64,000 nucleotides of DNA from Lantana camara (Eukaryota > Streptophyta > Magnoliopsida > Lamiales > Verbenaceae), in NCBI GenBank assembly GCA_037501455.1, contig CM074860.1, positions 42,046,501 through 42,110,500 on the forward strand, given 5' to 3'. Below are positions 1 to 11,988 of this stretch, piece after piece (within the stretch, counting starts at the first letter, position 1; every line of letters starts with the position of its first letter). The notes beneath the pieces were generated by a model. That model was given only the letters and a program-made list of their open reading frames with translations. It was not told the DNA's origin and searched no databases. A program made the translations under genes and the position numbers.

Positions 1-315
1 CTTGAAGCGAAGAAAACCAGCTTCATCAAACCCAAATGGACTTTCCGGATCCTCTCTTGCTTTAGTAATCAGCTTTTGCACTTCTGGAACTGTACCTTGA
101 GCCTCGAACAATCTCTGTTTCAATTGCGGTTCAATCGAAATATTAAATACCCGGGCTTTTATCACAATAGGCTCAATCCTACTACCTTCTCCAACTTCTA
201 AATTCGAAACACCAACTTTCCGGCTTAAAGCATCGGCAACTACATTAGCTTTCCCGGGATGATACTTGATCACACAATCATAATCTTCTAACCGTTCCAT
301 CCATCTCCGTTGCCG
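1..315 (-). pseudogene. Ty3/gypsy pol fragment, array copy 0 (cut by window edge)
   Basis: Minus-strand reading gives the last part of RNase H (RQRRWMERLEDYDC, then YHPGKANVVADALSRK) and the start of the integrase linker, which leaves the window at position 1. The RQRRW..DYDC..YHPGK..ADALSR signature is characteristic of Ty3/gypsy RNase H. The 5' side is not reverse transcriptase but the truncated LTR at 316. It is a dead fragment. Confidence 0.85.
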
Positions 316-1228
316 ATGGGAAACAGGGCAACTTCGGAAGTAAAATCAACCAAAACAACCACAAATGCAATTCTACTCCATAACAATTAACCAAATACAT
401 CAAATACACATTATACTTTACTTATCAAACAAACAAACCATGAAATACACATCAAAGCATCAAGAATTTCTCATGAAAACCCCATAAATATACACATGCT
501 TCCAACTTCCATAAACTTCAAGTTTTCATGCAAGTAATGAAGAAACAAGGTCCTTAACACACTTCTAAACAAGAATAAACATGAAAGCCTCAATCATTCA
601 TCAAACCCTACTCATGTATCTAGCAAGAAATTCAATCAATTATCCAATATACCTTGAAATGAAGAAAAAGATGAGATGAAATGAAGAGATGAAGATGATG
701 ATGCTTCTAGCTTCCCAAGTCCTCCAAAATATAGCTTGAATTGAGATCTAAATTTCCTTCCTTCTCTTGGTGTGAAAATCGATTTTTTGTAGGTGTGAGT
801 GTGTGAAATTCTTGTGTTGAGTTGATGAATGAAAGGTAAGGAATGAAATGTATATACATGATATAATATATCTCCCACTAGCATGATACAACACTAATTG
901 CACTTAAGTCCCTAAGTTATTTAAATGAATGCTCACAAGTATCATTCCATAAGGTATGAGCAATTAACTTCAATTCATGTTATTCAGTTATGTCCACATA
1001 TTTATGAAATGATCAATTAAAGTCATATAATACAATTAGGCACATTATCCCTTATTATTTATAAATTCACATTAAAACTAATTCATATAAGTACATAAGA
1101 ATGTATAAGGCACCTAATAATGTAATGAAAATTATAAATGAGCAAATGAAATAATTAAAATAACCCCAAACTCCCGAAGACCCGCACGTGGCGTGCTTAC
1201 CTGAACTTCCGAAATTTGGGGTGTTACA
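316..1228 (-). mobile_element. Chromovirus LTR, array copy 1
   Basis: The LTR starts at 1228 with TGTAACACCCC (minus strand) just after a purine-rich tract (AAGGGGGGGAGAG). About 380 bp in there is a TATA-like TATATA, then a C/T-rich stretch, then a splice-donor-like AAG|GTATAT with GT at 652-651. The LTR stops at about 316, where it meets RNase H codons with no CA end and no PBS, so its 3' part appears deleted. An 82-codon open frame (636-884) is shared by all four copies, but this is expected from their recent common origin and it has no family resemblance. Confidence 0.85.
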
Positions 1229-2921
1229 ACTCTCCCCCCCTTAGAAGAATCTGGTCCCCAGATTCACTGATTGGAGATAAACAATTCCGGGTGAAACCTC
1301 TTCATTTTCTCTTCCGGTTCCCGAGTCATTTCTTCAGTTTTATCACTCTGCCATAATACATTGACCATAGGAATCCTCCGATTCCTCAATTCTTGATACT
1401 TTCTATCCAAGATTCCAACCGGTTTCTGAACAAAGGATAGATTCGGTTCCAACTCAACCTCTTCAACGGGGATAATTTCTGTTTCATCCGGATAATACTT
1501 TCTGAGCTGAGAAACATGAAAAACATTATGAATCCCGGTAAGATTAGAAGGTAGGTCCGATCTGTAAGCCGCTTCTCCAATTCTCCCAAGAATCTCAAAC
1601 GGACCCAAATAGCGAGGGTTAAGCATTTCTCCCTTTCCAATACGAGAAAACCCCTTTCTTGGAGATACTTTCAGGAAAACCCGATCTCCAACTTCAAACT
1701 TAAGATCTCTCCGGCGCAGGTCGGCGTAACTTTTCTGCCTATCTCGTGCAACCTTCATCCGTTGTTGTATAAGCTGAACTTTCTCAATCATGGTTCTCAC
1801 GGCCTTAGAAGATTTCTCAAGTTTCTCTGCTTTCTTTACACCTTCTTGTTTCGTCCATTTCCATTCCTCTAAATCAAAAAATAACGGGGACCGGCACTTC
1901 CGACCATAGAGTAACTCATAAGGAGCCATGCCGATAGAGGATTGGTAACTATTGTTATAAGCAAATTCAATTAATGGAAGTTGATCACACCACGAGTTTT
2001 GAAAATCCAAAGCACAAGACCGGAGCAAATCTTCCAAATATCGTATCACCCTTTCAGATTGACCATCGGTTTGAGGATGAAATGTCGTGCTAAACTGACG
2101 CTTCGTTCCCAAAATACCTTGTAATTCTTGATATAATTTAGAAGTAAAGCGAGGATCTCTATCAGAAACAATACTCACCGGAATCCTATGAAGGCGAACA
2201 ATCTCTCTATTATAAATCTCAGCCAACTTCCTAATCTTGAAAGATATTCGAACCAGTAAGAAATGAGCAGACTTCGTTAATCGATCCACAATCACCGAAA
2301 TACCGTCATACCCGCCTTACACCTTGGGTAACCCGGATATAAAATCCATTGTCACCTGTTCCCACTTCCACTCGGGGATAGGCAACGACTGTAAATGACC
2401 TCCGGGCTTTTGATGCTCAGTTTTAACTTGCTGACATGTTAAACAACATTTTATGAACTCGGCCACATCCTTTTTTAATCCACGCCACCAATAAAACTGT
2501 TTCAAGCCCTTATACATTTTGTTTCCTCCCGGATGTACCGAATATGCCGACTTATGAGCTTTCTCAAGTAATACCCTTTCAAATCATCGGGTACCACTAA
2601 TCGGTTCTTGAAGCGAAGAAAACCAGCTTCATCAAACCCAAATGGACTTTCCGGATCCTCTCTTGCTTTAGTAGTCAGCTTTTGCACTTCTGGATCTTTA
2701 CCTTGAGCCTCGAACAATCTCTGTTTCAATTCTGGTTGAATCAAAATATTAAATACCCGTGCTTTTATCACAATAGGCTCAATCCTACTACCTTCTCCAA
2801 CTTCTAAATTCGAAACACCAACTTTCCGGCTTAAAGCATCGGTAACTACATTAGCTTTCCCGGGATGATACTTGATCACACAATCATAATCTTCTAACCG
2901 TTCCATCCATCTCCGTTGCCG
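1229..2921 (-). pseudogene. Tekay-type RNase H end, integrase and chromodomain, array copy 1
   Basis: In order on the minus strand: RNase H C-terminus (2906 down), the integrase zinc finger (CCLTCQQVK), and the catalytic core with D in [10 protein letters not shown] in VSDRDPRF and E in TDGQSERV. A GPF-type C-terminal module (NPRYLGPFEIL) follows, then a chromodomain-like tail (ILDRKYQ...VLWQSDKTEE...FHPELF). This order and the chromodomain tail fit the Tekay/Del lineage of chromoviruses. It is broken by a TAA at 2317-2319 between LPKV and GGYD, and by a one-base loss near 2580 before the zinc finger. The purine tract just before the LTR is at about 1230-1245. Confidence 0.88.
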
Positions 2922-3833
2922 ATGGAAAACAGGGCAACTCCGGAAGTAAAATCAACCAAAACAACCACAAATGCAATTCTACTCTATAACAATTAACCAA
3001 ATACATCAAATACACATTATACTTTACTTATCAAACAAACAAACCATGAAATACACATCAAAGCATCAAGAATTTCTCATGAAAACCCCATAAATATACA
3101 CATGCTTCCAACTTCCATAAACTTCAAGTTTTCTTGCAAGTAATGAAGAAACAAGGTCCTTAACACACTTCTAAACAAGAATAAACATGAAAGCATCAAT
3201 CATTCATCAAACCCTACTCATGTATCCAGCAAGAAATTCAATCAATTATCCAATATACCTTGAAATGAAGAAAAAGATGAGATGAAATGAAGAGATGAAG
3301 ATGATGATGCTTCTAGCTTCCCAAGTCCTCCAAAATATAGCTTGAATTGAGATCTAAATTTCCTTCCTTCTCTTGGTGTGAAAATCGATTTTTTGTAGGT
3401 GTGAGTGTGTGAAATTCTTGTGTTGAGTTGATGAATGAAAGGTAAGGAATGAAATGTATATACATGATATAATATATCTCCCACTAGCATGATACAACAC
3501 TAATTGCACTTAAGTCCCTAAGTTATTTAAATGAATGCTCACAAGTATCATTCCATAAGGTATGAGCAATTAACTTCAATTCATGTTATTCAGTTATGTC
3601 CACATATTTATGAAATGATCAATTAAAGTCATATAATACAATTAGGCACATTATCCCTTATTATTTATAAATTCACATTAAAACTAATTCATATAAGTAC
3701 ATAAGAATGTATAAGGCACCTAATAATGTAATGAAAATTATAAATGAGAAATGAAATAATTAAAATAACCCCAAACTCCCGAAGACCCGCACGTGGCGTG
3801 CTTACCTGAACTTCCGAAATTTGGGGTGTTACA
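2922..3833 (-). mobile_element. Chromovirus LTR, array copy 2
   Basis: Same structure as the LTR at 316-1228: starts at 3833 with TGTAACACCCC, has a TATATA element, a C/T-rich leader and an AAG|GTATAT donor-like site near 3257, and joins RNase H codons at 2921 without a PBS. It differs from copy 1 by only a handful of bases by eye. Confidence 0.85.
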
Positions 3834-5526
3834 ACTCTCCCCCCCTTAGAAGAATCTGGTCCCCAGATTCACTGATTGGAGATAAACAATTCCGGGTGAA
3901 ACCTCTTCATTTTCTCTTCCGGTTCCCGAGTCATTTCTTCAGTTTTGTCACTCTGCCATAATACCTTGACCATAGGAATCCGCCGATTCCTCCATTCTTG
4001 ATACTTTCTATCCAAGATTCCAACCGGTTTCTGAACAAAAGATAGATTCGGTTCCAACTCAACCTCTTCAACGGGGATAATTTCTGTTTCATCCGGATAA
4101 TACTTTCTGAGCTGAGAAACATGAAAAACATTATGAATCCTGGTAAGATTAGAAGGTAGGTCCAATCTGTAAGCCACTTCTCCAATTCTCCCAAGAATCT
4201 CAAACGGACCCAAATAGCGAGGGTTAAGCTTTCTTCCCTTTCCAATACGAGAAAACCCCTTTCTTGGAGATACTTTCAGGAAAACCCGATCTCCAACTTC
4301 AAACTTAAGATCTCTCCGGCGAAGGTCGGCGTAACTTTTTTGCCTATCTCGTGCAGCCTTCATCCGTTGTTGTACAAGCTGAAGCTTCTCAATCATGGTT
4401 CTCACGGCCTTAGAAGATTTCTCAAGTTTCTCTCCTTTCTTTACCCCTTCTTGTTTCGTCCATTTCCATTCCTCTAAATCAAAAAATAACGGGGACCGGC
4501 ACTTCCGACCATAGAGTAACTCATAAGGAGCCATGCCGATAGAGGATTGGTAACTATTGTTATAAGCAAATTCAATTAATGGAAGTTGATCACACCACGA
4601 GTTTTGAAAATCCAAAGCACAGGACCGGAGCAAATCTTCCAAATATCGTATCACCCTTTCAGATTGACCATCGGTTTGAGGATGAAATGTCGTGCTAAAC
4701 TGACGCTTCGATCCCAAAATACCTTGTAATTCTTGCCATAATTTAGAAGTAAAGCGAGGATCTCTATCAGAAACAATACTCACCGGAATCCCATGAAGGC
4801 GAACAATCTCTCTATTATAAATTTCAGCCAACTTCCTAATCTCGAAAGACATTCGAACCAGTAAGAAATGAGCAGACTTCGTTAATCGATCCACAATCAC
4901 CGAAATACAGTTATACCCGCCTTACACCTTGGGTAACCCGGATATAAAATCCATTGTCACATGTTCCCACTTCCACTCGGGGATAGGCAACGGACGTAAA
5001 AGACCCCCGGGCTTTTGATGCTCAGCTTTAACTTGCTGACATGTTAAACAACATTTTACGAACTCGGCCACATCCTTTTTTAATCCACGCCACCAATAAA
5101 ACTGTTTCAAGCCCTTATACATTTTGTTTCCTCCCGGATGTACCGAATATGCCGACTTATGAGCTTCCTCAAGTAATACCCTTTCAAATCATCGGGTACC
5201 ACTAATCGGTTCTTGAAGCGAAGAAAACCAGCTTCATCAAACCCAAATGGACTTTCCGGATCCTCTCTTGCTTCAGTAATCAGCTTTTACACTTCTGGAT
5301 CTTTACCTTGAGCCTCGAACAATCTCTGTTTCAATTCCGGTTGAATCAAAATATTAAATACCCGGGCTTTTATCACAATAGGCTCAATCCTACTACCTTC
5401 TCCAACTTCTAAATTCGAAACACCAACTTTCCGGCTTAAAGCATCGGCAACTACATTAGCTTTCCCAGGATAATACTTGATCACACAATCATAATCTTCT
5501 AACCGTTCCATCCATCTCCGTTGCCG
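3834..5526 (-). pseudogene. Tekay-type RNase H end, integrase and chromodomain, array copy 2
   Basis: Same domain order as copy 1. The catalytic core, GPF module and chromodomain tail are open from 4900 to 3869, with integrase D, D and E all present. It carries the shared TAA (4922-4924), the same one-base deletion before the zinc finger (near 5185), and a private TAA at 5287-5289 in the linker after DPEV. Sharing the deletion with copy 1 but not copy 3 suggests copies 1 and 2 are closest relatives. Confidence 0.88.
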
Positions 5527-6439
5527 ATGGAAAACAGGGCAACTCCGGAAGTAAAATCAACCAAAACAACCACAAATGCAATTCAACTCTATAACAATTA
5601 ACCAAACACATCAAATACACATTATACTTTACTTATCCAACAAACAAACCATGAAATACACATCAAAGCATCAAGAATTTCTCATGAAAACCCCATAAAT
5701 ATACACATGCTTCCAACTTCCATAAACTTCAAGTTTTCATGCAAGTAATGAACAAACAAGGTCCTTAACACACTTCTACACAAGAATAAACATGAAAGCA
5801 TCAATCATTCATCAAACCCTACTCATGTATCCAGCAAGAAATTCAATCAATTATCCAATATACCTCGAAATGAAGAAAAAGATGAGATGAAATGAAGAGA
5901 TGAAGATGATGATGCTTCTAGCTTCCCAAGTCCTCCAAAATATAGCTTGAATTGAGATCTAAATTTCCTTCCTTCTCTTGGTGTGAAAATCGATTTTTTG
6001 TAGGTGTGAGTGTATGAAATTCTTGTGTTGAGTTGATGAATGAAAGGTAAGGAATGAAATGTATATACATGATATAATATATCTCCCACTAGCATGATAC
6101 AACCCAAATTGCACTTAAGTCCCTAAGTTATTTAAATGAATGCACACAAGTATCATTCCATAAGGTATGAGCAACTAACTTCAATTCATGTTATGCAATT
6201 TTGTCCACATATTTATGAAATGATCAATTAAAGTCGTATAATACAATTAGGCACATTATCCCTTATTATTTATAAATTCACATTAAAACTAATTCATATA
6301 AGTACATAAGAATATATAACGCACCTAATAATGTAATGAAAATTATAAATGAGCAAATGAAATAATTAAAATAACCCCCAACTCCCGAAGACCCGCACGT
6401 GGCGTGCTTACCTGAACTTCCGGAATTTGGGGTGTTACA
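5527..6439 (-). mobile_element. Chromovirus LTR, array copy 3
   Basis: Same structure as the other array LTRs, starting at 6439 with TGTAACACCCC and truncated into RNase H at about 5527. The small open frame in the leader (5847-6107) is slightly longer than in other copies because of a base change, which argues against it being a constrained protein. Confidence 0.85.
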
Positions 6440-8132
6440 ACTCTCCCCCCCTAGAAGAATCTGGTCCCCAGATTCACTGATTGGAGATAAACAATTCCGG
6501 GTGAAACCACTTCATTTTCTCTTCCGGTTCCCGAGGCATTTCTTCAGTTTTATCACTCTGCCATAATACCTTGACCATAGGAATCCGCCGATTCCTCAAT
6601 TCTTGATACTTTCTATCCAAGATTCCAACCGGTTTCTGAACAAAGGATAGATTCGGTTCCAACTCAACCTCTTCAACGGGGATAATTTCTGTTTCATCCG
6701 GATAATACTTTCTGAGCTGAGAAACATGAAAAACATTATGAATCTCGGTAAGATTAGGACGTTGGTCCAATCTGTAAGCAACTTCTCCAAGTCTTTCAAG
6801 AATCTCAAACAGACCCAAATAGCGAGGGTTAAGCTTTCCTCCCTTTCCAATACGAGAAAACCCCTTTCTTGGAGATACTTTCAAGAAAACCCGATCTCCA
6901 ACTTCAAACTTAAGATCTCTCCGGCGAAGGTCGGCGTAACTTTTCTGCCTATCTTGTGCAGCCTTCATCCGTTGTTGTATAAGCTGAACTTTCTCAATCA
7001 AGATTCTCACAGCCTTAGAAGATTTCTCAAGTTTCTCTCCTTTCTTTACCCCTTCTTCTTTCGTCCATTTCCATTCCTCTAAATTAAAAAATAACGGGGA
7101 CCGGCACTTCCGACCATAGAGTAACTCATAAGGAGCCATGCCGATAGAGGATTGGTAACTATTGTTATAAGCAAATTCAATTAATGGAAGTTGATCACAC
7201 CACGAGTTTTGAAAATCGAAAGCACAAGACCGGAGCAAATCTTCCAAATATCGTATCAACCTTTCAGATTGACCATCGGTTTGAGGATGAAATGTCGTGC
7301 TAAACTGAAGCTTCATTCCCAAAATACCTTGTAATTCTTGCCATAATTTAGAAGTAAAGCGAGGATCTCTATCAGAAACAATACTCACCGGAATCCCATG
7401 AAGGCGAACAATCTCTCTATTATAAATCTCAGCCAACTTCCTAATCTTGAAAGACATTCGAACCAATAAGAAATGAGCAGACTTCGTTAATCGATCCACA
7501 ATCACCAAAATACCGTCATACCCGCCTTACACCTTGGGTAACCCGGATATAAAATCCATTGTCACCTGTTCCCAGTTCCACTCGGGGATAGGCAACGGCT
7601 GTAAAAGACCTCCGGGCTTTTAATGCTCGGCTTTAACTTGCTGACATGCTAAACAACATTTTACGAACTCGACCACATCCTTTTGTAATCCACGCCACCA
7701 ATAAAACTGTTTCAAGTCCTTATACATTTTATTTCCTCCCGGATGTACCGAATATGCCGACTTATGGGCTTCCTCAAGTAATACCCTTTTCAAATCATCG
7801 GGTACCACTAATCGGTTCTTGAAGCGAAGAAAACCAGCTTCATCAAACCCAAATGGACTTTCCGAATCCTCTCTTGCTTTAGTAATCAGCTTTTGCACTT
7901 CCGGATCTTTACCTTGAGCCTCGAACAATCACTGTTTCAATTCCGGTTGAATCGAAATATTAAATACCTGGGCTTTTATCACAATAGGCTCAATCCTACT
8001 ACCTTCTCCAACTTCTAAATTCGAAACACCAACTTTCCGGCTTAAAGCATCGGTAACTACATTAGCTTTCCCGGGATGATACTTGATCACACAATCATAA
8101 TCTTCTAACCGTTCCATTCATGTCCCTTGCCG
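6440..8132 (-). pseudogene. Tekay-type RNase H end, integrase and chromodomain, array copy 3
   Basis: Integrase core to chromodomain is open from 7508 to 6474. Unlike copies 1 and 2 the zinc-finger region is in frame (AHKSAYSVHPGGNK, CCLACQQVK), so the HHCC residues are all visible. It is broken by the shared TAA at 7527-7529, a private TAA at 7620-7622 after KAEH, and a TGA at 7929-7931 just before LFEAQ. It is closest to the ancestral frame, but dead. Confidence 0.88.
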
Positions 8133-9045
8133 ATGGAAAACAGGGCAACTCCGGAAGTAAAATCAACCAAAACAACCACAAATGCAATTCTACTCCATAA
8201 CAATTAAGCAAATACATCAAATACACATTATACTTTACTTATCCAACAAACAAACCATGAAATACACATCAAACCATCAAGAATTTCTCATGAAAACCCC
8301 ATAAATATACACATGCTTCCAACTTCCATAAACCTCAAGTTTTCATGCAAGTAATGAAGAAACAAGGTCCTAAACACACTTCTAAACAAGAATAAACATG
8401 AAAGCATCAATCAATCATCAAACCCTACTCATGTATCCAACAAGAAATTCAATCAATTATCCAATATACCTTGAAATGAAGAAAAAGATGAGATGAAATG
8501 AAGAGATGAAGATGATGATGCTTCTAGCTTCCCAAGTCCTGCAAAATATAGCTTGAATTGAGATTTAAATTTCCTTCCTTCTCTTGGTGTGAAAATCGAT
8601 TTTTTGTAGGTGTGAGTGTGTGAAATTCTTGTGTTGAGTTGATGAATGAAAGGTAAGGAATGAAATGTATATACATGATATAATATATCTCCCACTAGCA
8701 TGATACAACACTAATTGCACTTAAGTCCCTAAGTTATTTAAATGAATGCACACAAGTATCATTCCATAAGGTATGAGCAATTAACTTCAATTCATGTTAT
8801 GCAATTAAGTCCACATATTTATGAAATGATCAATTAAAGTCATATAAGACAATTAGGCACATTATCCCTTATTATTTATAAATTCACATTAAAACTAATT
8901 CATATAAGTACATAAGAATGTATAAGACACCTAATAATATAATGAAAATTATAAATGAGAAAATGAAATAATTAAAATAACCCCTAACTCCCGACGACCC
9001 GCACTTGGAGTGCTTACCTGAACTTTCGGAATTTGGGGCGTTACA
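8133..9045 (-). mobile_element. Chromovirus LTR, array copy 4 (5' end of array)
   Basis: The outermost LTR of the array. It starts at 9045 with TGTAACGCCCC (one change from its sisters) and truncates into RNase H at about 8133. No internal purine tract lies upstream; instead it abuts a plus-strand integrase fragment at 9046, so the true insertion flank is not recognisable. Array and neighbour meet tip to integrase. Confidence 0.85.
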
Positions 9046-9417
9046 TGCAGCAGTTCGAATTTGCTTATAATAACAGTTACCCAACCTGGATCAAGGCAGC
9101 TCTTTATGAGATCTTGTATGGTCGGAAGTGTTGATCACCATTGTTCTTCGATCTTAAAGAGTGGGGATGGTCTAAATAAGAAGGTGTCCAGAGAGATGTT
9201 AGGAAGACCAAACTCTCGGCAGCCACTCAAGATACGGTTCAGAAAGTTCAGATCATACAACAACGTATGAAAGCCACCCAGGATCGACAGAAGAGATATG
9301 CCGATCGCCGGAGAAGAAACCTCGAGTTTGAGGTTGGTGATCGTGTATTCTTGAAAGCATCTCCTCGTAAAGGTTTTGCAAGAATTGTTCAAGGTGGGAA
9401 GTTAAACCCTCAACGTG
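9046..9417 (+). pseudogene. Ty3/gypsy integrase fragment, plus strand
   Basis: The plus strand reads FEFAYNNSYPTW, ALYEILYGRKC, SPLFFDLKEWG, then IQQRMKATQDRQKRYADRR and EVGDRVFLKASPRKGF. This is the late catalytic core and the start of the C-terminal module of a chromovirus integrase, related to but clearly diverged from the array integrase. It has in-frame stops near 9132 and 9176. It runs straight into LTR A sequence at about 9418 with no LTR end, so the junction is a rearrangement, not an insertion edge. Confidence 0.85.
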
Positions 9418-11856
9418 AAATAGGTAAGTTATGCTTCAATGTGACTTAGTGTGAACTTATATGATCTAAGTGCTACTTTGTTGCATTCCTTAAGCATCAT
9501 ACGCATCTATATGCATATGCCGAGCTTATAAGTGGTTCATTTTGAGTCTATGTTTTCTGTGTGATCTTTGCTTTGCTTTTAGGTGTGCCCCGTGGTTGAA
9601 GAGGCGGTTTCTTAGAAGGGTTTATGTTCGTTTCGTCGGTGTGGTCGGCAAGGTGAGGTTTTGTTCTTTTAGTTATTACGACCTACAACCCTAAATGTGT
9701 TTTAAGCCCGCATGCGACATATACATATATATGTATATAGATATGTGTATGATATGTATTTTGTGGGAATTGGTCCCTTTTGTTACAAGTCGTTTGAAAA
9801 CTGCTTTTATGTATAAGTAAGCTATATTTTTGTTTGTTTGTTTTGAAAATGGGTTAGTATGTGTGCGTGTTATGTTTTGGCGAGATAAGCTTTGTGATAA
9901 GTGTAAGTGTAAGTTTGGGCCCCGGAGTTGTGTGGTTCGGGAGACCCGGGACGACCATTGGGGTCGCCGGTTGCAACCCCAGGACACTTCTCCACTTTAT
10001 AGGATCAACCCGAAACCCACTCTGTAACACCCCGGAGCGAAGGGCACCACATCGCCCGCACCATAACCCAACACGTGAAGCGAAATGGGAACTTCGTCCA
10101 CGTATCAAGCCACGGCGAACGGGTGAAAAACAAAAAAATCCAACCTAAGGTAGGCGGTCTAGACCCTACTCAGAGCGCGCAAAAACAAATTCGTGGAAGC
10201 CAACAACTAAAAAAAAACTTATAGCATGCTAGCATAAATCATATCGCGTTCTCCACATAACACTCATACAACCTTAGATACAAAACAGTTATACAAAACT
10301 GAGTAGCGAAATTAATACACATTTCAAAACTAACAAATTACGTAAAATAAATGAAATACAATGCATGAGACTCGAGCTCTCCAAAATAAAGACTCAAGAG
10401 AACTGCCTAGCTCCAACTCCCACAAAACGAGAACCTGCAAACTCAAAACAAAGGGGAAAAAAATAGAAATAGCGAGGGTCAGTCCTAGAGACTGGTGAGG
10501 GGGCTAACACACGCACCCATACATATACGTAATAACAAAGCTGAAAGGATTCATGAACCGGGCATGATTTTTGCATTCTAAAACATTCAACCCGTGGTAA
10601 TATATATAAAGAAAGAAGTTTAGGGCCGAAGGCCAAATCAAGTCAAGTTTTAGAGTTTAGAAATTCGCCCCCGTTTCACAACCATAACGGATACAGAAGC
10701 ATAAGCATAAACATAACAACACGGCGAGAGCGAATTCTCACACACTTACTCATACCAAAGCAAAACTCCTAAAACAATCCCACCTTTACACCATTGGGGA
10801 AGAGAGGTGCCCCTCTCAACCCTCCACAGAATGAAACTTGTGAACCGGAGGATCCCGCCCGGTTCCTTCGACGGCCAGCCAGAATGCGCTCCGTCGGCAT
10901 AGGAGAACTAAGTCTCCCGTTGGTGGAGAAGTGCACAGGGGTCATAACCGGCGACCCCATGGTCGTCCCGGGTCTCCCTTACCCACAACTCCGGGGCCCA
11001 TCACACATATAACACACATACATTCTTATACTTATCACACTTACCAGACGAAGCTTGTTCACAAGTCATACCATGCTTATACTCACACACACTTATGAAA
11101 GCTTAACAAAGTAAACGAAAATAGATCTTAGATACATATAAAAGTGTTTTCAAACCCTCTTGACAAACGGGATAAAACCCACAAAATACATATCAAAACA
11201 CATATCTATATATATATATACATATATATATCGCATGCGAGTTCAAAATACAAATAGGATTTTAGGTCATCATAACTAAAAGGAAAGAAAGCCTCACTTT
11301 GACGACCAAACTAAACAAAACGGACCGAAAGCAAACCAAAGGACCTCCTCCTCAACAACGGAACGATCCTAAGAGCAAAACAAAGAGCAAGAGGAAAACT
11401 TCGACTCAAAATGAACCATATTGACGCTCGGCAAATGCATATGAATGCGAGTGATGCTTATGAAGCTTAACAAATTGACCAATAATGCATACGAGTTCAT
11501 ATTAAACCATAAATCTCATAAATCATACTAAACGAATTCACAAGTTCCATATAACACACATATCATATCATACAACATGTTATCAAAGCATTCATATCAT
11601 ATAAAGAGCAACGATTGATCATGCAAGGCATATAAACGAGACATAAAGTCATAAACGCACGTTAAAGGAGCATACCTCACATATGAAGCCAAAATTCAAA
11701 AACGAACACATAAATCAAGTCATAAATTCATAATACACAAGTTAACACATAATACATTAAGCTAACATTGCATATCGGCCACAAATGGGACAAGAGAAAG
11801 CAATTAAAAGCAACGAAACGACGAAAGAAACTCCCCGGGGCACTACCGTGACATAT

Positions 11857-11988
11857 GACACGGCCATGTCCAAAACACAAAGGAAACGGACACAGTCGTG
11901 TCCGAATTTAAATAAATCAGATGCCCAAGTCGAGGCCTTGATACGGCCTTGTCACTAATCAACACAAACTGGAAACAGCCATGTCCAG
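11857..11988 (-). repeat. Dyad cluster of LTR A' (GGAC-core-GTCC type)
   Basis: Four imperfect palindromes with GACACGGCCATGTCC-like sequence. Starts at 11857, 11889, 11940 and 11972 give two couples each exactly 32 bp apart. The arms are GGAC/GTCC and the core is ACGGCCAT, ACAGTCGT or similar. Confidence 0.8.

Larger units (their letters stand above)
1..9045 (-). repeat. Tandem array of 2606-bp LTR/integrase units
   Basis: Four LTR starts, read on the minus strand, lie at 9045, 6439, 3833 and 1228, giving periods of 2606, 2606 and 2605 bp. Each unit is a 913-bp LTR followed directly by the end of RNase H, integrase, chromodomain and a polypurine tract leading to the next LTR. PBS, gag, protease and reverse transcriptase are absent from every unit. 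The units differ by scattered substitutions, and the array continues past position 1. A likely origin is repeated unequal crossing-over between the LTRs of one internally deleted Tekay/Del-type element. The structure is seen directly; the mechanism is inferred. Confidence 0.92.

Noticed and set aside
636..884. 82-codon open frame repeated in all four array LTRs as a gene
   Set aside because: It lies in the predicted leader of the LTR, has no family resemblance, and is kept only because the units are recent duplicates; one copy has a changed start.
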